From Brasilonema bromeliae SPC951 (lineage in GTDB: Bacteria; Cyanobacteriota; Cyanobacteriia; Cyanobacteriales; Nostocaceae): DNA of 45,507 nt. This document shows, piece after piece, positions 23,550 through 32,861 of the stretch (its first letter is position 1; every line of letters begins with the position of its first letter). The stretch lies in contig NZ_QMEB01000012.1 of the NCBI RefSeq assembly GCF_012912135.1, forward strand, positions 1 to 45,507, given 5' to 3'. A program made the translations under genes and the position numbers. The notes below the pieces were generated by a model that had not been told where the DNA came from, did no database searches, and worked only from the letters and a program-made list of their open reading frames with translations.

Positions 23550-24974
23550 ATGAAAAATCAAGAAAATATTCGCCTCCTTATTTCCTTAGGACTGGCTGGA
23601 TTACTAATAGCAGGTATTTTATGGTTAATGGGTAGAGTCATTCGTCCAGATAAAGAGTATTCTGGGCAATTTCAACCAAATAGTGCTTCAATTTCTCCAT
23701 CTTATATCAACTCACCTTTAAAAAACCGGATGAGCTTGGGTGAGAAAGTTTTTGTCAGGGAAGAAAGACCCCCTGAGAAAGATGCTGGAAGCAAGGCATT
23801 TGAAGCTGGTGACTTTAGCACTGCGGTTAGTAAATTCCAATTATCCTTGCAAGCTAAACGTAATGATCCTGAGACATTAATTTATTTAAATAATGCCAAA
23901 ATAGGGACATCGAAATCCCTAAAGGTTGCTGTCATTGTACCAATTGGTATTTCTTTAAATGAAGCAGAAGAGACTTTACGCGGAGTGGCTCAAGCTCAAG
24001 ATGAAGTGAATAGCAGTGGAGGAATTAATGGTCTACCGTTGCAACTTGAGATTATTAGTATTGATAACTTTGATGTGATGAAAGAACTCAGCACGGAATT
24101 GGTTAAGGATACCAGTATCGTCGCTGTTGTAGGGTTTAGCCGCGACCCATCAATTTATAATAAAGGTGGTTTGGTAATGGTTTCAACAGTCAATCCAAAA
24201 AAGCCATCTCAACCAACAAAATACGTTTTTTATGCGACTCCAAAGTTTGATGTTTTTAGTGATGCGATCGCCAGTTATATCATTCAAAAAACTCGCCTCA
24301 CCAACATCGCTATTTGTAGTGACTCTACATTTATAGTTAATCAGGAAAAAGTCAGTCAGGAAATTGTAGAACAATATACTGATTCCATCAAAAAATATGG
24401 AGGTAAAGTTACCAGTACAGCTTGCGATTTGAGCGCTCCAGATTTTCAACCTAGTGCTTTTCTCAGTCAAGCCATCAGTGATGGAGCAGAAGGTTTGATA
24501 CTCATTCCTAGACCAGATAAACTGAACTTAGCTATTGATGTGGCACGAGAAAATAAAGGTAGACTACCACTTTTCAGTTTCCAAGGAATGTACACTGAAA
24601 GAACTTTAAAGTATGGGCAAGCAGATGTCAAAGGAATGGTGCTTGGAGTCTCTTGGCATAATGATGCTCTTGGAAACAAATCTTTTGCTCAAAAAGCCGT
24701 TGGGCTGTGGGGTGGAGAAGTGAGTCCACGAACTGCGACAGCATATGATGCACTTCAAACAATTATCACTGGCTTGAAAGAAGGTAACACCCGCCAGGAG
24801 TTGCAAAAAGCTTTATCTAACCCAAAATTTTCAGCGCCAGGAGCAACGGGAAAGATTCAGTTTTCGCAAACAGGCGATCGCAAGGGCGGAGTTTTTCTAG
24901 TCAAAGTGGAACCTTGCAATCCAAGTCAGTCTTGCAATTCTAGCACTCGCTACCATTTTAGACTTCTTGAATAA
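23550..24974 (+). CDS. Membrane-anchored receptor of the branched-chain amino-acid binding type
   Basis: The 474-residue protein has an N-terminal signal anchor (LLISLGLAGLLIAGILWLMG, about 9-28), a region with TPR-like helices (GSKAFEAGDFSTAVSKFQLS), then a type-1 periplasmic binding domain (about 124-474). That domain reads LKVAVIVPIGISLNEAEETL, GVAQAQDEVNSSGGINGLPL and IVAVVGFSRDP, typical of Peripla_BP_6/LivJ-like proteins. There is no ABC permease nearby. Its place directly behind a kinase with a membrane domain, spacing 41 bases, suggests it senses a ligand for the kinase. The C-terminal CNPSQSCNSS may form a disulfide. Ligand unknown. Confidence 0.85.
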   Translation: MKNQENIRLLISLGLAGLLIAGILWLMGRVIRPDKEYSGQFQPNSASISPSYINSPLKNRMSLGEKVFVREERPPEKDAGSKAFEAGDFSTAVSKFQLSLQAKRNDPETLIYLNNAKIGTSKSLKVAVIVPIGISLNEAEETLRGVAQAQDEVNSSGGINGLPLQLEIISIDNFDVMKELSTELVKDTSIVAVVGFSRDPSIYNKGGLVMVSTVNPKKPSQPTKYVFYATPKFDVFSDAIASYIIQKTRLTNIAICSDSTFIVNQEKVSQEIVEQYTDSIKKYGGKVTSTACDLSAPDFQPSAFLSQAISDGAEGLILIPRPDKLNLAIDVARENKGRLPLFSFQGMYTERTLKYGQADVKGMVLGVSWHNDALGNKSFAQKAVGLWGGEVSPRTATAYDALQTIITGLKEGNTRQELQKALSNPKFSAPGATGKIQFSQTGDRKGGVFLVKVEPCNPSQSCNSSTRYHFRLLE

Positions 24975-25046
24975 GCGTCGTTTCGCTGAGAGCGCTTTTC
25001 ATCAGCGAAGCGGCTAAGAGTTAGATTCCCACTTCCCAATTCCTCT

Positions 25047-25643
25047 TCAATTTTTAACAATTTGAGATTGCCTAATCTTCCATGAGTAGCTAGAAATCAA
25101 ATTGGTCAGAATATGAGCAACAATTGGTACCAACAAGTTACCACTAAGGAGAGCACTAGAACCTAATAATATTCCCACAATGCTTGCCCAAATAACATAA
25201 GGCCATTGTTGGGAACCACTCAGGTGTAAGACACCAAAGCAAATACTTGAGATAATCACAGCCGCATAGCTATATCCAAAGGCTGGTAACATCACACCTC
25301 TAAATAACAATTCTTCACTTAATCCAGGTAGCAACCCCAGCCATATCAAGTCTGGCAAAGCCAAAGGCTTTAGCACCATTTCTAAGTAAAAATCAGCGCT
25401 TTTACGATAGGGAAGCCATAGGCGATAAGTAATGGTACTTAAGGCGGTGATGCCTAAACCTAACAACACACCCCAAAGCAACTCTGTTTGATCCCAACGC
25501 CAACGCATGAGGGCAAAGTTACCAAATTGTAGCCACACTTTGGCGACTATCCATAAAAGAACTGCAGTCACTCCCATCGCCACCAGCACTTGAGTGCGTG
25601 TCAAATAGGGGATTTCTGGCTCTTGCTTTTGCTGTTGTGCCAC
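25047..25643 (-). CDS. CPBP-family intramembrane metalloprotease
   Basis: The 198-residue integral membrane protein shows the CAAX-protease/bacteriocin-processing (CPBP, ABI) motifs: Glu110-Glu111-x3-Arg115 in LSEELLFRG, His140 in FGVLH, and His177 in PIVAHILTN. Several hydrophobic helices surround them. Family members are glutamic-type or metal-dependent proteases acting within the membrane; in cyanobacteria most have no known substrate. Length is normal. The upstream gene for a DUF3326 protein is on the same strand 45 bases before the ATG, so the two may share a transcript. Confidence 0.88.
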   Translation of the reverse strand: MAQQQKQEPEIPYLTRTQVLVAMGVTAVLLWIVAKVWLQFGNFALMRWRWDQTELLWGVLLGLGITALSTITYRLWLPYRKSADFYLEMVLKPLALPDLIWLGLLPGLSEELLFRGVMLPAFGYSYAAVIISSICFGVLHLSGSQQWPYVIWASIVGILLGSSALLSGNLLVPIVAHILTNLISSYSWKIRQSQIVKN

Positions 25644-25688
25644 GATAATCTATGAGGGGACAAGAGGACAAGGAGAAAAAATAACTTT

Positions 25689-26756
25689 TTAACTATTTAT
25701 TAGAGATTGTAAAGGCGATATATTGCGGCTCAGAGCAGATGGGTTAATGCCTGCTTTGAGGGCGGCTAATACACCTACTGCCTCTAAATATGTGTTGACC
25801 TGTATTGATTTTATACCTAAAGGTTGGGGTCGAACCTCTACCTGAGTTTGATTTTCCTCCACAGTAATAATTTGGCATCGCCTGCTCTGACTTAAACTCA
25901 GTAAAGCGCTGTTGCCACAAGCAGTTGCTGGTACAATTGCTGCATCAACTTGGTTTGCCCAAATATCACCAAATTCGGACAATTCGTATGACGTCTCAGT
26001 TATAAACTGGGGTGCGCGGCTCAAGCCAACAAGCACGCATGGTAAAAAAGTATAACCTAATTCTTCAGCAGCAGAACGGGGAGATAAATTGGGATCTACA
26101 GGTGAAGGGAAAAAAGCAGGTGAATGGGCACAAGGAACTTGAAAAGTTCGGACAATCAAATGGCTGATGACAGCTTCTGCGCCAGCAATGGGATCGACTC
26201 CTTTACCTAAGCGATAGTTTTGGTCTGCTTGTTCATCCAGAGTATCAGGAAAACGGGCAACAACTGCGATCGCCTCCGCCCCCGCTTTTTTAATTAAAAC
26301 TTCCGCCGCCCGTAATAAACTATCTGGGTTGCCTATCGTTCCCCAACTTATCCCTGATGCTGATTCACGTAATTCTACGTTTAATGGTGCATCAGTTATA
26401 ACGTAATCTGTCATGGATAATCCCAGAGTTGCTCTGGCTGCATCTGCTGCCTGTAAGTGTCGTAGCCGTAATTCTGGTTCTATCGCTTGGTCAAGAAGCA
26501 AACCTATGCGATTTTGATGAACTGGACGTAAACCCCAGCACCCAGCGGCAAATTTGTCAAGTCCGTAACCTTCAACGTAGAAAGTGTTGGGCAGGTTCCA
26601 GTACAGACTGGCACCATTGAGGACATTGGGGTGGGTGATGAGGCGATCGCAAACCTGTGAAGCAGCTTTAGCAACTGGTAATGCATCTCCTGCATAACCT
26701 CCTATTGCAGCCCCAATGCCTGTGGGAATAATTAAGATAGCGGTGTATTGACGCAC
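25689..26756 (-). CDS. DUF3326 family protein
   Basis: From the GTG at 26756 the protein has 355 residues and begins VRQYTAILIIPTGIGAAIGG, close to the usual start of DUF3326 proteins, which are conserved in cyanobacteria and plants with no known function to me. It continues with YAGDALPVAKAASQVCDRLI, NVLNGASLYWNLPN and PATACGNSALLSL. The open frame extends 54 codons upstream, but this part is encoded by a common repeat (GCGCAAAGGACGCAAAG type) and is unlikely to be protein. The CPBP protease gene follows. Confidence 0.8.
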   Translation of the reverse strand: MRQYTAILIIPTGIGAAIGGYAGDALPVAKAASQVCDRLITHPNVLNGASLYWNLPNTFYVEGYGLDKFAAGCWGLRPVHQNRIGLLLDQAIEPELRLRHLQAADAARATLGLSMTDYVITDAPLNVELRESASGISWGTIGNPDSLLRAAEVLIKKAGAEAIAVVARFPDTLDEQADQNYRLGKGVDPIAGAEAVISHLIVRTFQVPCAHSPAFFPSPVDPNLSPRSAAEELGYTFLPCVLVGLSRAPQFITETSYELSEFGDIWANQVDAAIVPATACGNSALLSLSQSRRCQIITVEENQTQVEVRPQPLGIKSIQVNTYLEAVGVLAALKAGINPSALSRNISPLQSLINS

Positions 26757-27102
26757 GAATAAAGTCAAAACTGAAAAGAAATTGCTATTTACTTGTGATA
26801 CAGCAATCTTAGATAAGTCGTGAATAAAAAAACGTAGACGCGGAGCGGCTTCCCGCAGGGTACCGCAAAGGCGCAAAGGACGCAAAGAAAAGAAAGAGAA
26901 GAAGAGGAGGATCTTCATATCCTATTTAGGAAGGCTGTAGTTATTTAGTTATTTCTCAGTAGGCAGGTCTCATTTAATCTTAATATCAGATTTTATCTTC
27001 AATCCCTCTCCTTAATAAGGAGAGGGAAGCCGGAGGCAGGGTGAGGTTTACCACCTTACTTGAAATAACGAGTGAGGGAGTGTTGCTATTAGTTATTATC
27101 CA

Positions 27103-27279
27103 TTAGCCTTCTGTAGTAACAACAGCTTCAACAGTGCATGATTGTTGTTTCACGTCCACGGATGTCACTGCCCAACGCAAAGGTTCTCCCTGTTTTTTCA
27201 ACTCTACTTCAATTGCTTTTTGGAGTTCTGTGGGAGTTTCCTGTAGATCTATTTCTGCGGTAATAAAATGGGTTGTCAT
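27103..27279 (-). CDS. Small conserved protein next to ferredoxin
   Basis: The 58-residue product begins MTTHFITAEIDLQETPTELQ and contains KAIEVELKKQGEPLRWAVTS; it has an alternating strand-helix-strand look. A Shine-Dalgarno (AAGGAG) stands seven bases before ATG 27279. The longer open frame from 27516 runs through a 15-base tandem repeat and was rejected. Small proteins of this type occur beside ferredoxin genes in other cyanobacteria; no function is known to me. Confidence 0.65.
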   Translation of the reverse strand: MTTHFITAEIDLQETPTELQKAIEVELKKQGEPLRWAVTSVDVKQQSCTVEAVVTTEG

Positions 27280-27323
27280 TTTTTCACTCCTTATACGATT
27301 TCTTTGTAAGGCAACCAAATTTT

Positions 27324-27378
27324 CTTGATTTCTTCTTTCTTGATTTCTTCTTTCTTGATTTCTTCTTTCTTGATTTCT
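27324..27378 (+). repeat. 15-bp tandem repeat
   Basis: CTTGATTTCTTCTTT occurs three times at 27324, 27339 and 27354, followed by a partial fourth copy, directly upstream of the small gene at 27279. The number of copies may vary between strains. Confidence 0.85.
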
Positions 27379-27579
27379 TTGTGTCCTACCCTGCGGGAAG
27401 CCACTGAGTCCCAAGGGGACACGCCGCGCGTTCGCCCTTGGCGTGCGCTTTGCGCTTACGTGTCTTTGCGCCCTTTGTGGTTTGTTCCTCATAGACTTGG
27501 GCGCATTTTCAGACAAAATTGGTATTACTTAATTATATAACACCAATACTGATGTACAGACAAGGTGTCTCAAACATCT

Positions 27580-27894
27580 CTACTTACCAAATTGCAACTG
27601 ATAAACAATTTCTTCCTTTTCGGTTTCAATTTTTAAATCAGAACGAGGGTAAGCAACGCAAAGCAATACATAACCTTTTTTTTGCAGTTCTGGGCTTACA
27701 CCCATACCATCACTTTGATCCACGCTTCCGGATAGAATTTGGGCAGCACAAGTCGTACAAACACCAGCATGACAGGAACTTGGTAAATCCAATTTAGCCG
27801 CATCAGCCACTGATAGAATGGTTTCATTTTCGGGAACTTGCAAAGTATGAGTTTTGCCTTGGTGGATAATTTCAACGGTGTATGTTTTGGACAT
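27580..27894 (-). CDS. Plant-type 2Fe-2S ferredoxin
   Basis: The 104-residue protein carries the [2Fe-2S] ligands Cys41, Cys46, Cys49 (CHAGVCTTC) and Cys79 (LLCVAYP). It differs from PetF-type photosynthetic ferredoxins in the DQSDGMGVSPELQKKGYVLL loop and the tail EEIVYQLQFGK, so it belongs to one of the minor ferredoxin groups of cyanobacteria. It shuttles single electrons; the partner is unknown. I chose ATG 27894 (MSKTYTVEII) over the ATG two codons upstream. It is separated from the 58-aa gene by about 300 bases of repeat-bearing spacer. Confidence 0.9.
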   Translation of the reverse strand: MSKTYTVEIIHQGKTHTLQVPENETILSVADAAKLDLPSSCHAGVCTTCAAQILSGSVDQSDGMGVSPELQKKGYVLLCVAYPRSDLKIETEKEEIVYQLQFGK

Positions 27895-28182
27895 ATACAA
27901 TAGCAGTGCTGTGCAACGGACAAGTTAAATATCTTATCTTAGAAAAAGATGGACAACTCAATAAAGAATCGCCAGCAATAAACTTAACTGGAAAGAGCTT
28001 GACTCGCTAGGGCGTTATCCAGTGATAATTATAAGTCCTTGCTAGACGAAAAACTTCACCTCGGGAAATTTCTCACCTGTTCATCTAGCTTGTTATTGAC
28101 AATTAGCAAAAATCACCCATAACAAATGGGAAGTCACTGTAAACACTGAATCGAATTTTGGATCGAATATTTGGAGATCAGA

Positions 28183-30849
28183 ATGCTGGAATCATACCGC
28201 AGACACGTTACCGAAAGAGCCGCACAAGGAATTCCCCCCCTACCTTTAGATGCAAATCAAACCTCCGAACTGTGCGAACTACTAAAAAATCCCCCTGCGG
28301 GTGAAGAAGAGACATTACTGCTGTTGTTGCGCGATTGCATTCCTCCTGGAGTCGATCCAGCCGCATATGTCAAAGCTGGTTTCCTCACCGCCATAGCCAA
28401 AGAAGAAATCACTAGCCCCCTCATTTCACCCATCGAAGCTGTACAATTACTAGGGACGATGATAGGTGGCTACAATGTCCAATCATTAATCGAACTTTTA
28501 CAAACTCCTAGCGTATCCTTATCATCATCTTCTGAAACTCCTTTGGTGATGGGTGGGCAAGGAAAAGAACCGATAGCAGCATACGCCGCCACCGCCTTAA
28601 GCAAAACCCTGTTGGTGTATGATGCCTTTCACGATATTTTGGAATTATCCAAAACCAATCCTTTCGCTAAACGAGTGATAGACTCTTGGGCCCAAACCGA
28701 GTGGTTTACCGTTCGTCCAGTTATCCCAGAATTCATCAACGTCATCGTTTTCAAAGTTCCGGGTGAGACAAACACCGACGACTTATCCCCTGCGCCCCAA
28801 GCTATGACTCGCCCAGATATTCCTTTACACGCATTATCAATGCTGGAAAGTAGAATGCCTGGGGCGTTGCAAACTATTGCCCAGTTAAAGACAAAAGGGT
28901 ACCCTGTCGCCTACGTGGGAGATGTCGTTGGTACAGGTTCCTCCCGCAAGTCAGCAATCAACTCTGTATTATGGCACATTGGGGATGATATTCCTTTTGT
29001 ACCGAATAAACGAGCAGGTGGATATATTTTAGGCGGAAGTATAGCCCCCATCTTTTTCAACACTGCTGAAGATGCTGGTGCTTTCCCCATCCAGTGCGAT
29101 GTTTCCAAGATGGAAACCGGGATGGTGATAACTATATATCCCTATAAAGGAAGTATCACCAATGAAGCAGGCGAAGTGATTTCTACCTTCACCCTCAAAC
29201 CTGACACTATTCTTGATGAAGTTCGCGCAGGTGGACGTATTCCCTTACTGATTGGACGTACTCTCACCGACAAAACAAGACTTGCACTTGGTTTAGAACC
29301 CAGCACAGTATTTACCCGTCCCCAGCAACCTGCTGACACAGGTAAAGGCTACAGCTTAGCACAGAAAATGGTGGGCAAAGCTTGCGGCTTATCAGGTGTT
29401 CGTCCCGGTACCTACTGTGAACCGATGATGACGACTGTTGGTTCCCAGGATACCACAGGACCAATGACCCGCGATGAGTTAAAAGAACTCGCTTGTCTGG
29501 GTTTCTCTGCTGAGTTGGTGATGCAAAGTTTTTGCCATACAGCAGCATATCCCAAACCTGTTGATATTAAAACTCATCAAGAACTACCTGAGTTTTTCTT
29601 TTCTCGTGGCGGTGTCGCATTGCGCCCCGGTGATGGAATCATCCACTCCTGGTTAAACCGGATGCTACTTCCCGACACTGTGGGAACTGGTGGCGACTCC
29701 CACACCCGTTTTCCCTTGGGTATTTCTTTTCCCGCCGGTTCTGGGTTAGTGGCGTTTGCTGGGGCGTTGGGTGTGATGCCCTTGGATATGCCAGAATCTG
29801 TTTTAGTACGTTTCAAAGGTGAGTTGCAACCTGGCGTCACTTTGCGGGATGTTGTGAATGCTATTCCCTATGTAGCAATTCAAAAAGGTTTACTGACAGT
29901 AGAGAAGAAGAACAAGAAAAATGTCTTTGCTGGGCGGATTTTGGAAATAGAAGGCTTACCAGATTTGAAAGTTGAGCAAGCTTTTGAACTCACCGACGCT
30001 AGCGCCGAACGTTCTTGTGCAGGTTGTACTATCAAGCTCAGTACTGAGACAGTTTCTGAATATTTGCGTTCCAACATAACGCTGTTGAAGAACATGGTAG
30101 CACGGGGCTATCACGATGAGCGTACTATTATGCGTCGCGTTGCCAAGATGGAAGAATGGTTAGCAAATCCAGTGCTTTTGGAAGCGGATGCAGACGCAGA
30201 ATACGCGGAAGTTCTTGAAATTGATTTAAACGAAATTCAAGAACCTATTGTCGCTGCTCCCAATGACCCCGATAATGTCAAATTATTATCGGAAGTTGCC
30301 AATGATCCAGTGCAAGAAGTTTTTGTTGGTTCTTGCATGACAAATATCGGTCATTATCGCGCAACTGGTAAAGTCTTAGAAGGTGCAGGTTCTGTGAAGA
30401 CTCGGTTATGGATTTGTCCGCCGACTCGCATGGATGAACACCAACTTAAAGAAGAAGGTGTGTATGACATTTTCAATGCTGCGGGTGCGCGGACAGAAAT
30501 GCCAGGATGTAGCTTGTGTATGGGTAATCAGGCGCGGGTTGCTGATGGTGTGACGGTGTTTTCTACTTCCACCCGCAACTTCAATAACCGCATGGGGCAA
30601 GATGCGCGAGTTTATCTCGGTTCAGCGGAATTAGCAGCTGTTTGTGCACTGTTAGGAAGAATTCCCACGGTGCAAGAATATCTTGAGATTGTGGCGAATA
30701 AGATTCATCCTTTTGCTGATAATTTGTATCGGTATTTGAACTTTGATCAAATTGCTGGTTTTGAGGATGAAGGTAGAGTGATTCCGTTGGAAAAAATGCC
30801 CAAGATTGAAGATATTTTGGGTATGCCGACAGGGGCGGGTAGCAAGTAG
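28183..30849 (+). CDS. acnB: Aconitate hydratase B (bifunctional with 2-methylisocitrate dehydratase)
   Basis: AcnB isomerises citrate to isocitrate through a 4Fe-4S cluster, as part of the TCA branch that feeds 2-oxoglutarate and thus nitrogen assimilation in cyanobacteria. The 888-residue protein begins [16 protein letters not shown] with a helical HEAT-like domain, then the swivel domain, then the large catalytic region with [20 protein letters not shown]. Cluster cysteines are in [15 protein letters not shown] and [11 protein letters not shown]. The ATG at 28183 was chosen, with GGAG before it; a TTG four codons upstream is possible but less natural. A strong terminator follows within 50 bases. 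The gene looks intact. Confidence 0.97.
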   Translation: MLESYRRHVTERAAQGIPPLPLDANQTSELCELLKNPPAGEEETLLLLLRDCIPPGVDPAAYVKAGFLTAIAKEEITSPLISPIEAVQLLGTMIGGYNVQSLIELLQTPSVSLSSSSETPLVMGGQGKEPIAAYAATALSKTLLVYDAFHDILELSKTNPFAKRVIDSWAQTEWFTVRPVIPEFINVIVFKVPGETNTDDLSPAPQAMTRPDIPLHALSMLESRMPGALQTIAQLKTKGYPVAYVGDVVGTGSSRKSAINSVLWHIGDDIPFVPNKRAGGYILGGSIAPIFFNTAEDAGAFPIQCDVSKMETGMVITIYPYKGSITNEAGEVISTFTLKPDTILDEVRAGGRIPLLIGRTLTDKTRLALGLEPSTVFTRPQQPADTGKGYSLAQKMVGKACGLSGVRPGTYCEPMMTTVGSQDTTGPMTRDELKELACLGFSAELVMQSFCHTAAYPKPVDIKTHQELPEFFFSRGGVALRPGDGIIHSWLNRMLLPDTVGTGGDSHTRFPLGISFPAGSGLVAFAGALGVMPLDMPESVLVRFKGELQPGVTLRDVVNAIPYVAIQKGLLTVEKKNKKNVFAGRILEIEGLPDLKVEQAFELTDASAERSCAGCTIKLSTETVSEYLRSNITLLKNMVARGYHDERTIMRRVAKMEEWLANPVLLEADADAEYAEVLEIDLNEIQEPIVAAPNDPDNVKLLSEVANDPVQEVFVGSCMTNIGHYRATGKVLEGAGSVKTRLWICPPTRMDEHQLKEEGVYDIFNAAGARTEMPGCSLCMGNQARVADGVTVFSTSTRNFNNRMGQDARVYLGSAELAAVCALLGRIPTVQEYLEIVANKIHPFADNLYRYLNFDQIAGFEDEGRVIPLEKMPKIEDILGMPTGAGSK

Positions 30850-30894
30850 AAAAATGTCCATATATGCCCATAAGCTCAAGCTTGGGGCAACATG

Positions 30895-30922
30895 AACAAA
30901 GCCCGCGTAGACGGGCTTTGTT
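30895..30922 (+). terminator. Terminator after acnB
   Basis: AACAAAGCCCG and CGGGCTTTGTT form a perfect 11-bp stem around CGTAGA, 45 bases after the acnB stop. The stem ends in T residues on the plus strand, as in an intrinsic terminator. Confidence 0.8.
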
Positions 30923-31980
30923 TATGTAGGGTGGGCTTTGCTTAAACTGTCAGGTGGGCTTCGGAAGACAAGCGATTAAGCTGTTGTGTATTCAAAATGC
31001 ACAACAGCAAGGCAGATGACAGATGGCAGATGGCAAGAGGGTTTCAATGATTGACTAGCGGGACTTAAACATTTTTTAGGTCAGAAACAAGCCTCAAACC
31101 TTTGTAGGGCAATGAAAATACACCAAATGTAAAAGTGGCTAAAATCCAGATCTATTAACAAACCAAGCAAAACGATGTCAAAGTCTTTTAGGATATACGT
31201 TTGAGGCTATTTTATCTGTGTTTTTTGTCGTCTAAGTCCCAGTATGAGCGCTTGCTCAACCTCAAACGGAGATACAATCCAGATGATGTCTTTTGTTCGA
31301 CGATTGGACATCTTGCATTATAGCACAACAATTAATCAATCTGAAGATGGAACAGTTCAAGCGATTCACCGGAATGACCCCAAAGCAAGTTAGCTAACAC
31401 TGTAAGAATCTGACAAATCGTTATAAGAATCTGAAAGCAGTCAAGCGTTGGTACTAACTACACTTAGAACAACGTGAATGTGATCGGGCTGCTTTAATCG
31501 AATTTCGCTATCTCAGATATTGCACCCGTCTCAATTACGGAATTAGCAAAGAAACGGTTCATGACACAACATAATTCGCTCTTGGAGTTTAGTGACACAA
31601 AAGAATAAAATTCAGACTTGGGTAGCCGCCGCGCGATCCATCGTACAGTGCTGGATGTGTTGCAGGAAGTACTCTTTGAATTACTGCACGATAGCTACAT
31701 GCATTACTCAAATGGCTTGTATCTATAAATGTTTCTTAGAGAATTGGTATGACAATGTTAATTTATTCACTTTACATTTCTTGAGAAACAGGCTCTAGGT
31801 GCATAAGTTAATTTCACTAACCCCTAGTAAGGATGAGGAGACACATGAAGGATTTTGGTTTTAGCCTTGGCGTGAGCGAAGCCTGCTGTAATCTTCTAAC
31901 TTCATCGTGTATCACGTGGCTTGAGTCTAAACTTCAGTTTCTAAAGTGCCATTACCATTAAAAAACGGAGTTAGTATCAC
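30923..31980. other. Decayed region with possible transposase remnants
   Basis: There is no intact gene in this kilobase. Features seen: a hairpin at 30980-31006 (CTGTTGTG with CACAACAG); an inverted pair AGCCTCAAAC (31090) and GTTTGAGGCT (31199) that could bound a 119-bp element; and coding-like scraps in several frames, such as MEQFKRFTGMTPKQVS from 31347 and CKNLTNRYKNLKAVKRWY soon after, broken by stops and frameshifts. The first scrap resembles the helical N-terminus of DDE transposases. I read the region as the ruins of one or more insertion sequences. Confidence 0.4.
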
Positions 31981-32202
31981 ATGAATCATACTGATTTACA
32001 ATCACAACTGTTAGACCAATTGCCTTCTGGGCAAACTGTAAACTTTGAATATGGTATTTTAGAAGCCCAAACGCGACTAGTTGTTCAACAGTGCACCAAC
32101 GAAATTAAGACGCTAATGCGCCGTAATTCTCAAGATATTATCGATATTGGACAGAAGCTAATTGAGGTAAAGCAGCATCTGGGACATGGAAGCTTCAGAT
32201 AG
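31981..32202 (+). pseudogene. DUF3102-type protein, truncated
   Basis: The 73-codon frame ends with TLMRRNSQDIIDIGQKLIEV followed by KQHLGHGSFR and a stop. The pattern R-R-x-x-Q-D-I-I-x-I-G-x-K-L-I-E-V-K-x-x-L-G-H-G is the start of DUF3102, whose proteins normally continue with F-x-x-W-L-x-x-E-F-x-W and a long helical region. Here the rest is missing. DUF3102 proteins occur on plasmids and in mobile regions; their function is unknown. Overlap with the next small frame suggests that a deletion joined the two ends of one gene. Confidence 0.55.
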
Positions 32203-32413
32203 TATAGAAAATCAAGTTGCTATTTCCCACGAGACATCGGATGCAGCGATCGCTTCCATGGCAATTAGTATCAAAAACTTAACACCAAAGCAACTAGCTA
32301 GGATGATTATAGAGGCTGCCAATAACGGATTGAGCGAGTCTGAGCTGTCAGCCATAGTCATGGCATCTCAACAGGTACTCAACACTCAGCAACAAGACGA
32401 ATACTCAGACTGA
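32186..32413 (+). pseudogene. Probable C-terminal remnant following the DUF3102 fragment
   Basis: This 75-codon frame, starting 17 bases before the stop of the previous one, has a sensible protein pattern: AIASMAISIKNLTPKQLARM, then IIEAANNGLSESELSAIVMA and a polar tail. The first 25 residues are less protein-like than the rest. I think it is the end of the same or a related gene, out of frame after a deletion. It could also be a real small gene with its own ATG. Confidence 0.4.
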
Positions 32414-32861
32414 TGGGTATTGTGCCGCACTTTGACTACTTAACGTTGTCAAGCTGGGTACAAAACATATAACCAAGAATTTTTGGCGAGTGGAAATGTT
32501 TGTATTGGGCAGTAGATTCCAAAGTGCAAATTAAAAGCGCAACAGCTTAGTACTCATGAGTCTAAAATCCAACAGTCACAATCAATTTTGATTATCAAAT
32601 CCAGACAAATATTACTTGCTTCTTTATTATTTTTCGTTGGTGCTTATTGAGAAACGAATCAGCTTGTTTGAAAACCTGCATGAATAGCAATGTAATCTTT
32701 GTTTCACTGTAATTAGTATTATTTGAATCACTGTAAAAAATAATTTCAGTAATAACGCTAGGTGACATTTTCGGGTGTCGAATCTAAGTTAAATAATTCT
32801 GTAATTTCTAACCCGCAACTTGGGTTATTCTAAAAAAGAAGTTCTTTATAATACTTCATAT
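32414..32861. other. AT-rich spacer before the NB-ARC-WD40 gene
   Basis: No gene or repeat is recognised. It probably contains the promoter of the large downstream gene. Confidence 0.4.

Noticed and set aside
26757-26918. N-terminal extension of the DUF3326 protein
   Set aside because: Encoded by a common intergenic repeat; the family starts at the GTG at 26756.
27280-27516. N-terminal extension with repeated QERRN
   Set aside because: It is the translation of the 15-bp tandem repeat; a good Shine-Dalgarno precedes the internal ATG instead.
31592-31798. 68-codon ORF
   Set aside because: No protein-like pattern; lies in the decayed region.
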